From: Bradyrhizobium daqingense
Lineage (GTDB): Bacteria; Pseudomonadota; Alphaproteobacteria; Rhizobiales; Xanthobacteraceae
Direction: 5' to 3'
NCBI RefSeq assembly: GCF_021044685.1
Contig: NZ_CP088014.1
Span: 6,992,001-7,056,000 of the forward strand
DNA: 64,000 nucleotides
In this document: positions 53,237 to 63,154 of the stretch, piece after piece
Layout: every line of letters starts with the position of its first letter
Numbering within the stretch: position 1 is the first letter of the stretch
The notes under the pieces: generated by a model
Databases searched by the model: none
What the model was told of the DNA's origin: nothing
The model's input: the letters and a program-made list of their open reading frames with translations, nothing else
Translations under genes and position numbers: made by a program

Positions 53237-54337
53237 ATGAGCCGTCCGACCAAATTGTTTGAGACCTACAAGCTCGGCCCGATCACACTGGCCAACCGCC
53301 TCGTGATGGCGCCGCTGACACGCAACCGCGCCGTGCCCGGTACGTTCGTGCCCGGTTCGCTCGCGGCGGATTATTACGGCCAACGCGCCTCCGCAGGCCT
53401 GTTGATCACCGAAGCGAGCCAGGTCTCGCAGCAGGGCCAAGGCTACCAGGACACGCCCGGCATCTATTCCAAGGATCAGGTCGCGGGCTGGCGCAAGGTC
53501 ACGGACCGCGTCCATGAGCGTGGCGGCAAGATCTTCATCCAGCTCTGGCATGTCGGCCGCATCTCGCATGTCGACCTCCAGGCCAATGGCGCAGCTCCGG
53601 TGGCGCCCAGCGCGATCCGCGCCAAGGGCAAGACCTTCGTGAATGGCGGCTTCGCCGACGTCTCCGAGCCGCGCGCGCTCGAGCTCTCCGAGATCCCTGA
53701 AATCATCGACGACTTCAAGCGTGCGACGAAGAATGCGCTCGAAGCCGGCTTCGACGGAGTCGAGATTCACGGCGCCAACGGCTATCTGCTCGAGCAGTTC
53801 GCCAAGGACGGCGCCAACAAGCGCACGGACGCCTATGGCGGCTCGATCGAAAATCGCGCACGGCTGATGCTCGAGGTGTCCAAGGCCGTCGTTGCCGAGG
53901 CCGGCGCCGGCCGCACCGGCATCCGCATCTCGCCCGTGACGCCCGCCAACGACATCTCCGATTCAAACCCGCAGGCGCTGTACGACCACATCGTCGACGG
54001 CCTCAGCGCACTCAAGCTGGTGTATCTCCATGTGGTCGAGGGCGCGACCGGTGGCCCGCGCGACATCGCTCCCTTCGACTATGCCTCGCTGCGCAAGCGC
54101 TTCGCCGGCGCCTACGTCGCCAACAACGGCTACGATTTCGATCTGGCCACCAAGGTGCTGGACGCCAACGCGGCCGATCTCATCGCCTTCGGCAAGCCGT
54201 TCATCTCCAACCCCGACCTCGTCGAGCGGCTGAAGCAGGGCGCGCCGCTGAACGACTGGGACAAGACCACGTTCTACGGCGGCAGCGCGAAGGGGTACAC
54301 CGACTATCCGACGCTGGCGGCCGAGCCCGCGGAGTAA
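53237..54337 (+). CDS. Alkene reductase (Old Yellow Enzyme family)
   Basis: 366 residues of an FMN-dependent TIM barrel. Motifs: LANRLVMAPLTRNRAVPGT, LITEASQVSQQGQGY, HGANGYLLEQFAKDGANKRT (His-Asn pair that binds the substrate oxygen), DAYGGSIENRARL. It reduces electron-poor C=C bonds with NAD(P)H, as NemA-type enzymes do with quinones, nitro compounds or N-ethylmaleimide. Start at 53237. Independent gene, convergent with glpV. Confidence 0.92.
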   Translation: MSRPTKLFETYKLGPITLANRLVMAPLTRNRAVPGTFVPGSLAADYYGQRASAGLLITEASQVSQQGQGYQDTPGIYSKDQVAGWRKVTDRVHERGGKIFIQLWHVGRISHVDLQANGAAPVAPSAIRAKGKTFVNGGFADVSEPRALELSEIPEIIDDFKRATKNALEAGFDGVEIHGANGYLLEQFAKDGANKRTDAYGGSIENRARLMLEVSKAVVAEAGAGRTGIRISPVTPANDISDSNPQALYDHIVDGLSALKLVYLHVVEGATGGPRDIAPFDYASLRKRFAGAYVANNGYDFDLATKVLDANAADLIAFGKPFISNPDLVERLKQGAPLNDWDKTTFYGGSAKGYTDYPTLAAEPAE

Positions 54338-54360
54338 GCGGCGCAAACACTCCATCCTCC

Positions 54361-54444
54361 GTCATTGCGAGGAGCGAAGCGACGAAGCAATCCAGACTGC
54401 CTCCGCGGAAAGGCTCTGGATTGCTTCGCTTCGCTCGCAATGAC
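54361..54444. repeat. Dispersed palindromic repeat, family B (second copy)
   Basis: GTCATTGCGAGGAGC and CGCTCGCAATGAC arms, with inner AAGCAATCCAG and CTGGATTGCTT. Near-identical to 31594-31680. It lies between the convergent alkene-reductase and glpV genes. Confidence 0.82.
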
Positions 54445-54472
54445 GGTGTGGTGAGCAGAGTGGTTATATAAC

Positions 54473-54499
54473 AAAAAAAGGCCGGGATCGCTCCCGGCC
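54473..54499 (-). terminator. Rho-independent terminator of the glp operon
   Basis: On the minus strand: GGCCGGGA, loop GCGA, TCCCGGCC followed by a run of seven T. It is about 30 bases after the glpV stop codon. Confidence 0.88.
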
Positions 54500-54527
54500 C
54501 TTCGTGTCTTGATGCTCTGCGCGAGGC

Positions 54528-56324
54528 TTACTTCGCTTCCGCGCGCTTGGGCGGCGTGGCCGGCCACGACTTGATCAGCGTGTCGTAGTCGACGGTCTCG
54601 CCCTTCGGCTTCTCGTTGGCGAGCTTGCGCTGCGGAGCAATCGTGCCGTCCTTCTGGGCCTTGGCGAACCAGTATTCGGCCGATTCCTTCTTGTGCAGCT
54701 TGGGACCGCAGGCGCCCTGCACGCCGGACTTCTCCAGGCGCTCCATCACGGAGTCCTGAGCGGCCGCAAGGGCATCCATCGCCTGCTGCGGCGTCTTCGC
54801 ACCGGACGACGCATCGCCGATGTTCTGCCACCAGAGCTGGGCGAGCTTCGGATAGTCGGGCACGTTGTTGCCGGTCGGGGTCCACTGCACGCGGGCGGGC
54901 GAGCGGTAGAACTCGACAAGACCGCCGAGCTTCGGCGCACGTTCCGTGAACGACTTGTCCCAGATGTCGGATTCACGCACGAAGGTCAGACCGACGTGGC
55001 TCTTCTTCAGCGACACCGACTTGGAGACGATGAACTGGAGATAGAGCCAGGCCGCCTTGCGGCGATCCGGCGGAGTGGACTTCAGGAGCGTGAGCGAGCC
55101 CGCGTCCTGATAGCCGAGCTTCATGCCTTCCTTCCAGTACGAGCCGTGCGGCGACGGAGCCATGCGCCATTTCGGCGTGCCGTCGGCGTTCATCACGGCG
55201 ATGCCCGGCTTCACCATGTCGGCGGTGAAGGCGGTGTACCAGAACATCTGCTGGGCGATGTTACCCTGCGCCGGCACGGGGCCGGACTCGGAGAACGTCA
55301 TGCCCTGCGCTTGCGGCGGCGCATACTTCTTCATCCACTCGAGATATTTCGTGATCGAGTAGACTGCGGCCGGACCGTTGGTGTCGCCACCACGCTCCAC
55401 CGAAGAGCCGACCGGGCGGCAGCCTTCCATGCGGATGCCCCATTCGTCGACCGGCAGACCGTTCGGAATGCCCTTGTCACCGTTGCCGGCCATCGACAGC
55501 CAGGCGTCGGTGAAACGCCATCCGAGCGACGGGTCCTTCTTGCCATAGTCCATATGGCCGTAGACCTTGACGCCGTTGATCTCCTTGATGTCGTTGGTGA
55601 AGAACTCGGCGATGTCCTCATAGGCGGACCAGTTCACGGGCACGCCGAGCTCGTAGCCGTACTTGGCCTTGAACTTGGCCTTGTAGTCGGCATTGGTGAA
55701 CCAGTCGTAGCGGAACCAATAGAGGTTCGCGAACTGCTGGTCGGGCAGCTGATAGAGCTTGCCGTCCGGCCCGGTGCCGAACGACTTGCCGATGAAGTCG
55801 TTGACGTCGAGCATGGGGTTGGTGACGTCCTTGCCCTCACCGGTCATGAAGTCCGACAGCGCGATGGTCTGGCCGTAGCGGAAATGCGTGCCGATCAGGT
55901 CGGAGTCGTTGATCCAGCCGTCATAGACGTTCTTGCCCGACTGCATCTGGGTCTGCAGCTTCTCGACGACGTCACCTTCCTGGATGAGGTCGTGCTTGAG
56001 CTTGATGCCGGTGAGCTCGGAGAACGCCTTGGCGAGCGTTTGCGCCTCGTATTCATGAGTCGTGATCGTCTCGGAGACGACGTTGATCTCCATGCCCTTG
56101 AAGGGTTCGGCGGCCTTGGCGAACCACTCCAGCTCCTTCTTCTGGTCGTCCTTCGACAGCGTCGAGGGCGTGAATTCCGCGATCCACTTCTGGATCACGG
56201 CTTCGTCGGCGGCGCGAACCGGCGCCGAGAGGGCGAGCGACACTGCAACGATCGCAGTAGCGCTGGACATGGTCAGAAAACTATTCTTGGTCAATGGACC
56301 TTTCCTTCTCCTAAACTGTCGCAT
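54528..56324 (-). CDS. glpV: Glycerol ABC transporter substrate-binding protein GlpV
   Basis: 598 residues, larger than most family-1 solute-binding proteins. N-terminus MRQFRRRKGPLTKNSFLTMS plus signal (AIVAVSLALSAPVRAA), then mature DEAVIQKWIAEF. It has the rhizobial GlpV features FVRESDIWDKSFTERAP and DASSGAKTPQQAMDALA. In R. leguminosarum GlpV is the glycerol-binding protein of the glpSTPQUV importer. The start has a GGAGG site five bases upstream. Last gene of the operon, 75 bases after glpU, with a strong terminator. Confidence 0.9.
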   Translation of the reverse strand: MRQFRRRKGPLTKNSFLTMSSATAIVAVSLALSAPVRAADEAVIQKWIAEFTPSTLSKDDQKKELEWFAKAAEPFKGMEINVVSETITTHEYEAQTLAKAFSELTGIKLKHDLIQEGDVVEKLQTQMQSGKNVYDGWINDSDLIGTHFRYGQTIALSDFMTGEGKDVTNPMLDVNDFIGKSFGTGPDGKLYQLPDQQFANLYWFRYDWFTNADYKAKFKAKYGYELGVPVNWSAYEDIAEFFTNDIKEINGVKVYGHMDYGKKDPSLGWRFTDAWLSMAGNGDKGIPNGLPVDEWGIRMEGCRPVGSSVERGGDTNGPAAVYSITKYLEWMKKYAPPQAQGMTFSESGPVPAQGNIAQQMFWYTAFTADMVKPGIAVMNADGTPKWRMAPSPHGSYWKEGMKLGYQDAGSLTLLKSTPPDRRKAAWLYLQFIVSKSVSLKKSHVGLTFVRESDIWDKSFTERAPKLGGLVEFYRSPARVQWTPTGNNVPDYPKLAQLWWQNIGDASSGAKTPQQAMDALAAAQDSVMERLEKSGVQGACGPKLHKKESAEYWFAKAQKDGTIAPQRKLANEKPKGETVDYDTLIKSWPATPPKRAEAK

Positions 56325-56399
56325 GGTTTCCTCCGTTGCAGCGACAAACTTTTATACAGACCCGGATTGCTTCCGGATCTGGCCGTCCCTTCGCGAGCT

Positions 56400-56729
56400 T
56401 CAGACCGTGCGGAAAATGAGCACGGCCGCCACCAGCGAAATTCCACTTGCGAGCCACAGGCGCGAGATCTCGAGCCCCTCCTCGCCGATCGGCAGCGTCG
56501 CGATCGCATCGGTGCCGAAGAGGCCGATCCAGAGGAGGTGGATCACCGCCGCCGTGATCAGCGAGATGAACAGGCGATCACCGCGCGTGGTCGGAATGCG
56601 AAGCACACCGACGCGCTCGGCCTCGGGATAGACCGCCGCAAGCCACGTCATCACGGCGAGCGTGCCGGCGATCGCGGCGAAGAAGATCGCCGTCGGCAGC
56701 GTCCAGGCCATCCATGCGATGGATTCCAT
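56400..56729 (-). CDS. glpU: Small membrane protein GlpU (DUF2160)
   Basis: 109 residues, three hydrophobic helices (LPTAIFFAAIAGTLAVMTWL; RLFISLITAAVIHLLWIGLF; LWLASGISLVAAVLIF). DUF2160 proteins are found only within glycerol ABC operons. Its role in the transporter is unknown. An AGGAGG site precedes the ATG; nine bases separate it from glpQ. Confidence 0.88.
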   Translation of the reverse strand: MESIAWMAWTLPTAIFFAAIAGTLAVMTWLAAVYPEAERVGVLRIPTTRGDRLFISLITAAVIHLLWIGLFGTDAIATLPIGEEGLEISRLWLASGISLVAAVLIFRTV

Positions 56730-56738
56730 GAGAACCTC

Positions 56739-57544
56739 CTAGACCCGGCCGAGCGCAAAGCCGCTCGCGATGTAATTGCGGACGAACCAGATCACGAGCG
56801 CGCCCGGAATGATGGTGAGCACGCCGGCGGCTGCCAGCAACCCCCAATCCATGCCGGCGGCCGACACCGTACGTGTCATGATCGCCGCGATGGGCTTGGC
56901 CGACACCGAGGTCAGCGTGCGCGCGAGCAGGAGCTCGACCCAGGAGAACATGAAGCAAAAGAAGGCGGCAACGCCGATGCCACTCGCGATCAGCGGCACC
57001 AGGATCTTGATGAAGAAGCGCGGGAAGGAGTAGCCGTCGAGGAAGGCAGTCTCGTCGATCTCGCGCGGCACGCCGGAGACGAAGCCTTCGAGGATCCACA
57101 CCGCGAGCGGCACGTTGAAGATGCAGTGCGCGAGCGCGACCGCCCAGGGCGTATCGAACAGGCCGATCGCCGAATAGAGGTTGAAGAACGGCAACGCATA
57201 GACCGCCGCCGGCGCCATGCGGTTCGACAGCAGCCAGAAGAACAGGTGCTTGTCGCCGAGGAAGCGGTAGCGCGAGAAAGCGTAGGCCGCCGGCAACGCC
57301 ACCGAGATCGAGATGATGGTGTTGAGGACGACGTATTCCAGCGAGTTGATGTAGCCGGAGTACCAGCTCTCGTCGGTGAAGATGCGCTTGTAGTGCTGCA
57401 GCGTCGGCGTGTGCGGCCACAGCGTCATCGTCGAGACGATCTCGGCGTTGGTCTTGAAGCTCATGTTGACGAGCCAGTAGATCGGCAGCAGCAGGAAGAC
57501 GAGGAATAGCCCCATGATGAGGCGGCGGCCGGGGATCGAATGCA

Positions 57545-57545
<1 letters not shown>
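56739..57545 (-). CDS. glpQ: Glycerol ABC transporter permease GlpQ
   Basis: 268 residues, six membrane helices, MalG-type. The EAA loop is EIDETAFLDGYSFPRFFIKILVPL. Start at 57545 (MHSIPG) overlaps the glpP stop by one base. It pairs with GlpP as the transmembrane pore. C-terminus FVRNYIASGFALGRV is typical of MalG relatives. Confidence 0.92.
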
Positions 57546-58518
<973 letters not shown>

Positions 58519-58519
<1 letters not shown>

Positions 58520-59604
58520 CAGGCGGCTCCCTCCACCAGAAGGCTGTCGGCATAGACGTGGACGTGCGACGGATCGAATTTCAGCCCGGCCGTGCCGTCC
58601 GCGCTGGTGAAGCCGCCAGGGGCCCGCGCCGCGAGCTTGGCGTCGCCAAGACGCGTCCGTGCGAAACGGATGCGGCCGAGATCGTCGATGCGCTCGATCT
58701 TCGCCGTCAGCAGGCCCGGCGCCGGCGCGACGGCCTCGACGAATTCGGGACGCACGCCGATCTCGATCTTCGCGCCCGCAGGCAGATTGTCATAGGCGCG
58801 GTTGAGCGCGATGACGTGACCGTCGATCCTGGCCTCGCGTCCCCTCACCTCCGCCGGCAGGATGTTCATGCCCGGCGAGCCGATGAAATAACCGACGAAG
58901 GTGTGCGCCGGCTTGTCGAACAGCTCGGCCGGCGTGCCGCTCTGCACCACCCGGCCGTCATGCATCACCACCACCGTGTCGGCAAACGTCAGTGCCTCAG
59001 TCTGGTCGTGGGTGACGTAGATCATCGTGAGGTCGAGCTCGCGATGCAGTGCCTTCAGCTTGGAGCGGAGCTGCCATTTCAGCTCGGGATCAATCACCGT
59101 CAACGGCTCGTCGAACAAAACGGCGGCGACGTCGGAGCGGACGAGGCCGCGGCCGAGCGAGATCTTCTGCTTGGCGTCCGCCGTGAGCCGCGTCGCCTGG
59201 CGATTGAGATAGGGCTCGAGATCGAGCAGGCGGCCGATCTCGGCCACGCGCTTGTCGATCTCGGCCTTCGGCACGCCGCGGTTCTTCAGCGGAAACGCCA
59301 GGTTCTCCCCGACCGTCATGGTGTCGTAGATCACCGGAAACTGGAACACCTGGGCGATGTTGCGCTTCTGCGTTGACAGCGGTGTGATGTCCTTGCCGTC
59401 GAACAGGATCTTCCCGCGCGACGGGCTGATGATGCCTGAAATGACGTTGAGCAGGGTGGTCTTGCCGCAGCCGGACGGGCCGAGCAGCGCATAGGCGCCG
59501 CCTTGGCGCCAGGTCATGGTGACGGGCTTGAGCGCAAAGCTTTCCTGCGGCGCATCGTTGCCGCCGTAGGAATGTGCGAGATCAACGAGGTCAATGCGGG
59601 CCAT
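58519..59604 (-). CDS. glpT: Glycerol ABC transporter ATP-binding protein GlpT (non-canonical signature)
   Basis: 361 residues. Walker A GPSGCGKTTLL (42-49), Q-loop around Q88, Walker B VLFDEP (D165, E166), H-loop VTHDQ (H199) are canonical, but the ABC signature reads LTADAKQ at 140-146 instead of LSGGQ. C-terminal TOBE region follows (GVRPEFVEA). It forms a heterodimer with GlpS, so the defect affects just one of the two ATP sites. A GGGGAG site precedes the start. 13 bases after glpS. Confidence 0.92.
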
Positions 59605-59617
59605 GGCGCATCTCCCC

Positions 59618-60690
<1,073 letters not shown>

Positions 60691-60694
<4 letters not shown>

Positions 60695-62241
60695 GAGCGT
60701 CCTCCTGCTTCCAGCAGGGGAGTTTGCTGCACGGCATGGGTCCTGATCCAGTCGTCAAGCTCGGCGATCTCGTCGGCAGATAGTCGCAGGCCGAGCTTGG
60801 ACCGGCGCCAGACGACGTCCTCGGCGGTGACCGCCCATTCGTTGGCCATGAGATAGCGAACCTCGCGCTCGGTCAGCGTCGCCCCAAAGGACTGGCCGAG
60901 ATCGGCCGCCGATTTGGCATCGCCCAGCAGCTTGATCGCCCGGGTGCCATAGGCACGGGCGAGGCGTCGCGCATGCTCGTGGCTGAGGAAGGGATAGCCG
61001 CGCTGCAGCTCGGCGATCAGCCCGTCGATGTCGGAGACGTTCATGTCCCCACCGGGCAGCGGCCATTTTCCGGTCCAGCCCTCGCGCGCTTTCGCGCTGC
61101 GAAGATAGGGCGCGAGCCGCTCCAGCGCCTCCTCGGCGAGGCGGCGATAGGTCGTGATCTTGCCGCCATAGATCGAGAGCAGCGGCACGCCGCCGGGCGT
61201 ATCGAGCTCGAACACATAGTCGCGGGTGGCGGCCTTGGCCTCGCTGGCGCCGTCGTCATAGAGCGGACGCACCCCGGAATAGGTCCAGACCACGTCGTCC
61301 GATGTCACCGGCTTGGCCAGATATTCGCTCGCCGCGGTGCAGAGATATTGGATCTCCTCGGGAGTCGCCTTCACCTTGGCGGGGTCGCCGTCATAGTCGC
61401 GGTCGGTGGTACCGATCAGGGTGAAGTCGTCCTGGTACGGGATGACGAAGATGATGCGGCCGTCGGCGTTCTGGAACATGTAGGCGCGGTCGTGGTCGTA
61501 GAGCTTCCTGACCACGATGTGCGAGCCCTGGACCAGGCGCACCTTGGCTTTCGCATTGACGCCGGCGCCGCGGCCGAGCACGTCCTCGACCCAGGGGCCG
61601 CCGGCATTGATGAGTGCGCGCGCCTGGATCTGCGAGCGCTCGCCGGTCAGGGTGTCGACCATGCCGACCATCCAGACGCCGTTTGACTGGCGGATCTCGG
61701 TGGCGCGGGTACGGGTGCGGATCTCGGCGCCCTTGTCGGCGGCATCGCGCGCGTTGAGCACGACGAGGCGGGCGTCGTCGACGAAACAGTCGGAATATTC
61801 GAACGCGCGGCTGTAGCGATTCGGAATCAGCGGCTTGCCGACCTCGTCGCGCTTGAGATCGACCGAGCGCGTGGCGGGCAGCAGATGGCGGCCGCCGATG
61901 TGGTCATAGAGGAAGAGACCGAGGCGCAGCAGCCAGGCGGGGCGCAGGCCGGCGTGATGCGGCAAGACGAAACGCAGGGGACGGATGATGTGGGGGGCGA
62001 TGCCCCAAAGGATCTCGCGCTCGATCAGCGCCTCACGAACCAGGCGGAACTCGTAATATTCGAGATAGCGCAGGCCGCCATGCACAAGCTTGGTCGACCA
62101 GGACGACGTCCCGCTCGCCAGATCGTTCATTTCGCACAGGAAGACGGTGTTGCCGCGGCCCACCGCGTCGCGCGCGATGCCGCAGCCGTTCACACCGCCT
62201 CCGATGATGGCGAGGTCGTAAATACGCTCCAACAGACGCAT
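60691..62241 (-). CDS. glpD: Glycerol-3-phosphate dehydrogenase GlpD
   Basis: 516 residues, FAD-dependent, membrane-associated. The dinucleotide-binding motif DLAIIGGGVNGCGIARDA starts at about residue 8; SSWSTKLVHGGLRYLE and TYSGVRPLYDDGA are family signatures. It oxidises glycerol 3-phosphate to dihydroxyacetone phosphate and passes electrons to quinone. Start at 62241 chosen because a longer upstream open frame contains low-quality sequence. First gene of the operon glpDSTPQUV. No glycerol kinase (glpK) was seen in the window. Confidence 0.94.
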
Positions 62242-62273
62242 CCCCCGATGCCGCCCGTTCTTCGAGCGGCTAC

Positions 62274-62342
62274 TTTCGCTTTTGATTAGATCACACCGAA
62301 AAACGAAAGCAAGACGAAAGAGAAGCGAAGGGAAGCGAAAGG
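62274..62342. promoter_or_regulatory. CGAA-box array upstream of glpD (candidate GlpR operator)
   Basis: Plus-strand CGAA boxes start at 62297, 62304, 62315, 62326 and 62336; the last four are 10-11 bases apart, one helical turn. An inverted partner TTTCGCTTTTG is at 62274. DeoR-family GlpR sites in proteobacteria carry such TTTCG/CGAAA elements. It lies 33-101 bases upstream of the glpD start. Confidence 0.55.
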
Positions 62343-62419
62343 AGATTAATTTTGTGGGTGGCAGGACCGGGAAATCAGCAGGATTGCGGGGAGGATCCGC
62401 AAAGGCGGAAGCGCCAAAC

Positions 62420-62448
62420 TTGAATGTAGTAACGTGCCTACATATATT
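62420..62448 (+). promoter_or_regulatory. Promoter and inverted repeat of the toxin-antitoxin operon
   Basis: TTGAAT (62420-62425), 17-base spacer, TATATT (62443-62448). The spacer carries TGTAG-N8-CTACA (62425-62442), an inverted repeat that could be the antitoxin's autoregulatory site. Confidence 0.5.
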
Positions 62449-62481
62449 GCTGTGCAGATCGTCCCGAGCGAGGTCCAAACG

Positions 62482-62733
62482 ATGGTGACCACCCTCACCA
62501 GCCGAGAATTCAACCACGACACCAGCGGCGCCAAGAAAGCAGCTGCACGGGGACCCGTCTTTATTACGGACCGCGGCCGGCCCGCCCATGTCCTGCTAAC
62601 GATCGAAGATTATTTGCGCCTGACCGGCGGACATATGAGTCTTGCCGAAGCTCTGGCACAGCCGGGAACGGACTTCGATTTCGATCCGCCGCGCATGACC
62701 GGCGGGGTCTTCAGGCCTGCTGATCTCGATTGA
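62482..62733 (+). CDS. Phd/YefM-family antitoxin
   Basis: 83 residues. N-terminal Phd fold MVTTLTSREFNHDTSGAKKA and GPVFITDRGRPAHVLLTIED, a pattern shared by Phd/YefM antitoxins that bind DNA. The C-terminus (GTDFDFDPPRMTGGVFRP) is the flexible toxin-binding tail. The stop overlaps the toxin start by one base (TGATG). The two genes form a toxin-antitoxin pair lying between glpR and glpD. Confidence 0.87.
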   Translation: MVTTLTSREFNHDTSGAKKAAARGPVFITDRGRPAHVLLTIEDYLRLTGGHMSLAEALAQPGTDFDFDPPRMTGGVFRPADLD

Positions 62734-63149
62734 TGTTTCTGCTGGACACCAATGTCGTTTCCGAACTGAGGCGACCCGACAAGGCGCATCGCAATGTCGC
62801 CACCTGGGCTAATGCAATCCCCGCGGCAAGCTTCTTCATATCCGCGATCTCGATCCTCGAAATCGAACTTGGCGCGCGCCTGATCGAGCGAAAAGACAGC
62901 AAGCAAGGTGCCATCCTGCGCGCCTGGATCGACGATCACATTCTGGCTCGCTTTGAAGATCGCATCCTGCCCATCGACACCGCCGTTGCGCAGCGCTGCG
63001 CGCAACTTCACGTTCCAAACCCAAGGGCAGAACGCGACGCTCTCATCGCGGCAACCGCGCTTGTTCACGGCCTGACGATCGTCACGCGCAACTTAGGAGA
63101 TTTCGAACCTACCGGCGTTGCGCTGCTCAATCCGTGGGACGATGTCTAA
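62733..63149 (+). CDS. PIN-domain toxin (VapC/FitB-like ribonuclease)
   Basis: 138 residues. The four acidic residues expected in the PIN active site are present: D5 (LLDTN), E43 (ILEIE), D102 (AERDALIAATA) and D123 (NLGDFEP). PIN toxins cleave RNA, often tRNA, when the antitoxin is degraded. Start at ATG 62733 overlaps the antitoxin stop. Convergent with glpR; six bases separate their ends. Confidence 0.9.
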   Translation: MFLLDTNVVSELRRPDKAHRNVATWANAIPAASFFISAISILEIELGARLIERKDSKQGAILRAWIDDHILARFEDRILPIDTAVAQRCAQLHVPNPRAERDALIAATALVHGLTIVTRNLGDFEPTGVALLNPWDDV

Positions 63150-63154
63150 GAACC

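Noticed and set aside
54693..57509. 938-codon plus-strand open frame
   Set aside because: Antisense of glpV, glpU and glpQ, full of Arg, Asp and His without motifs.
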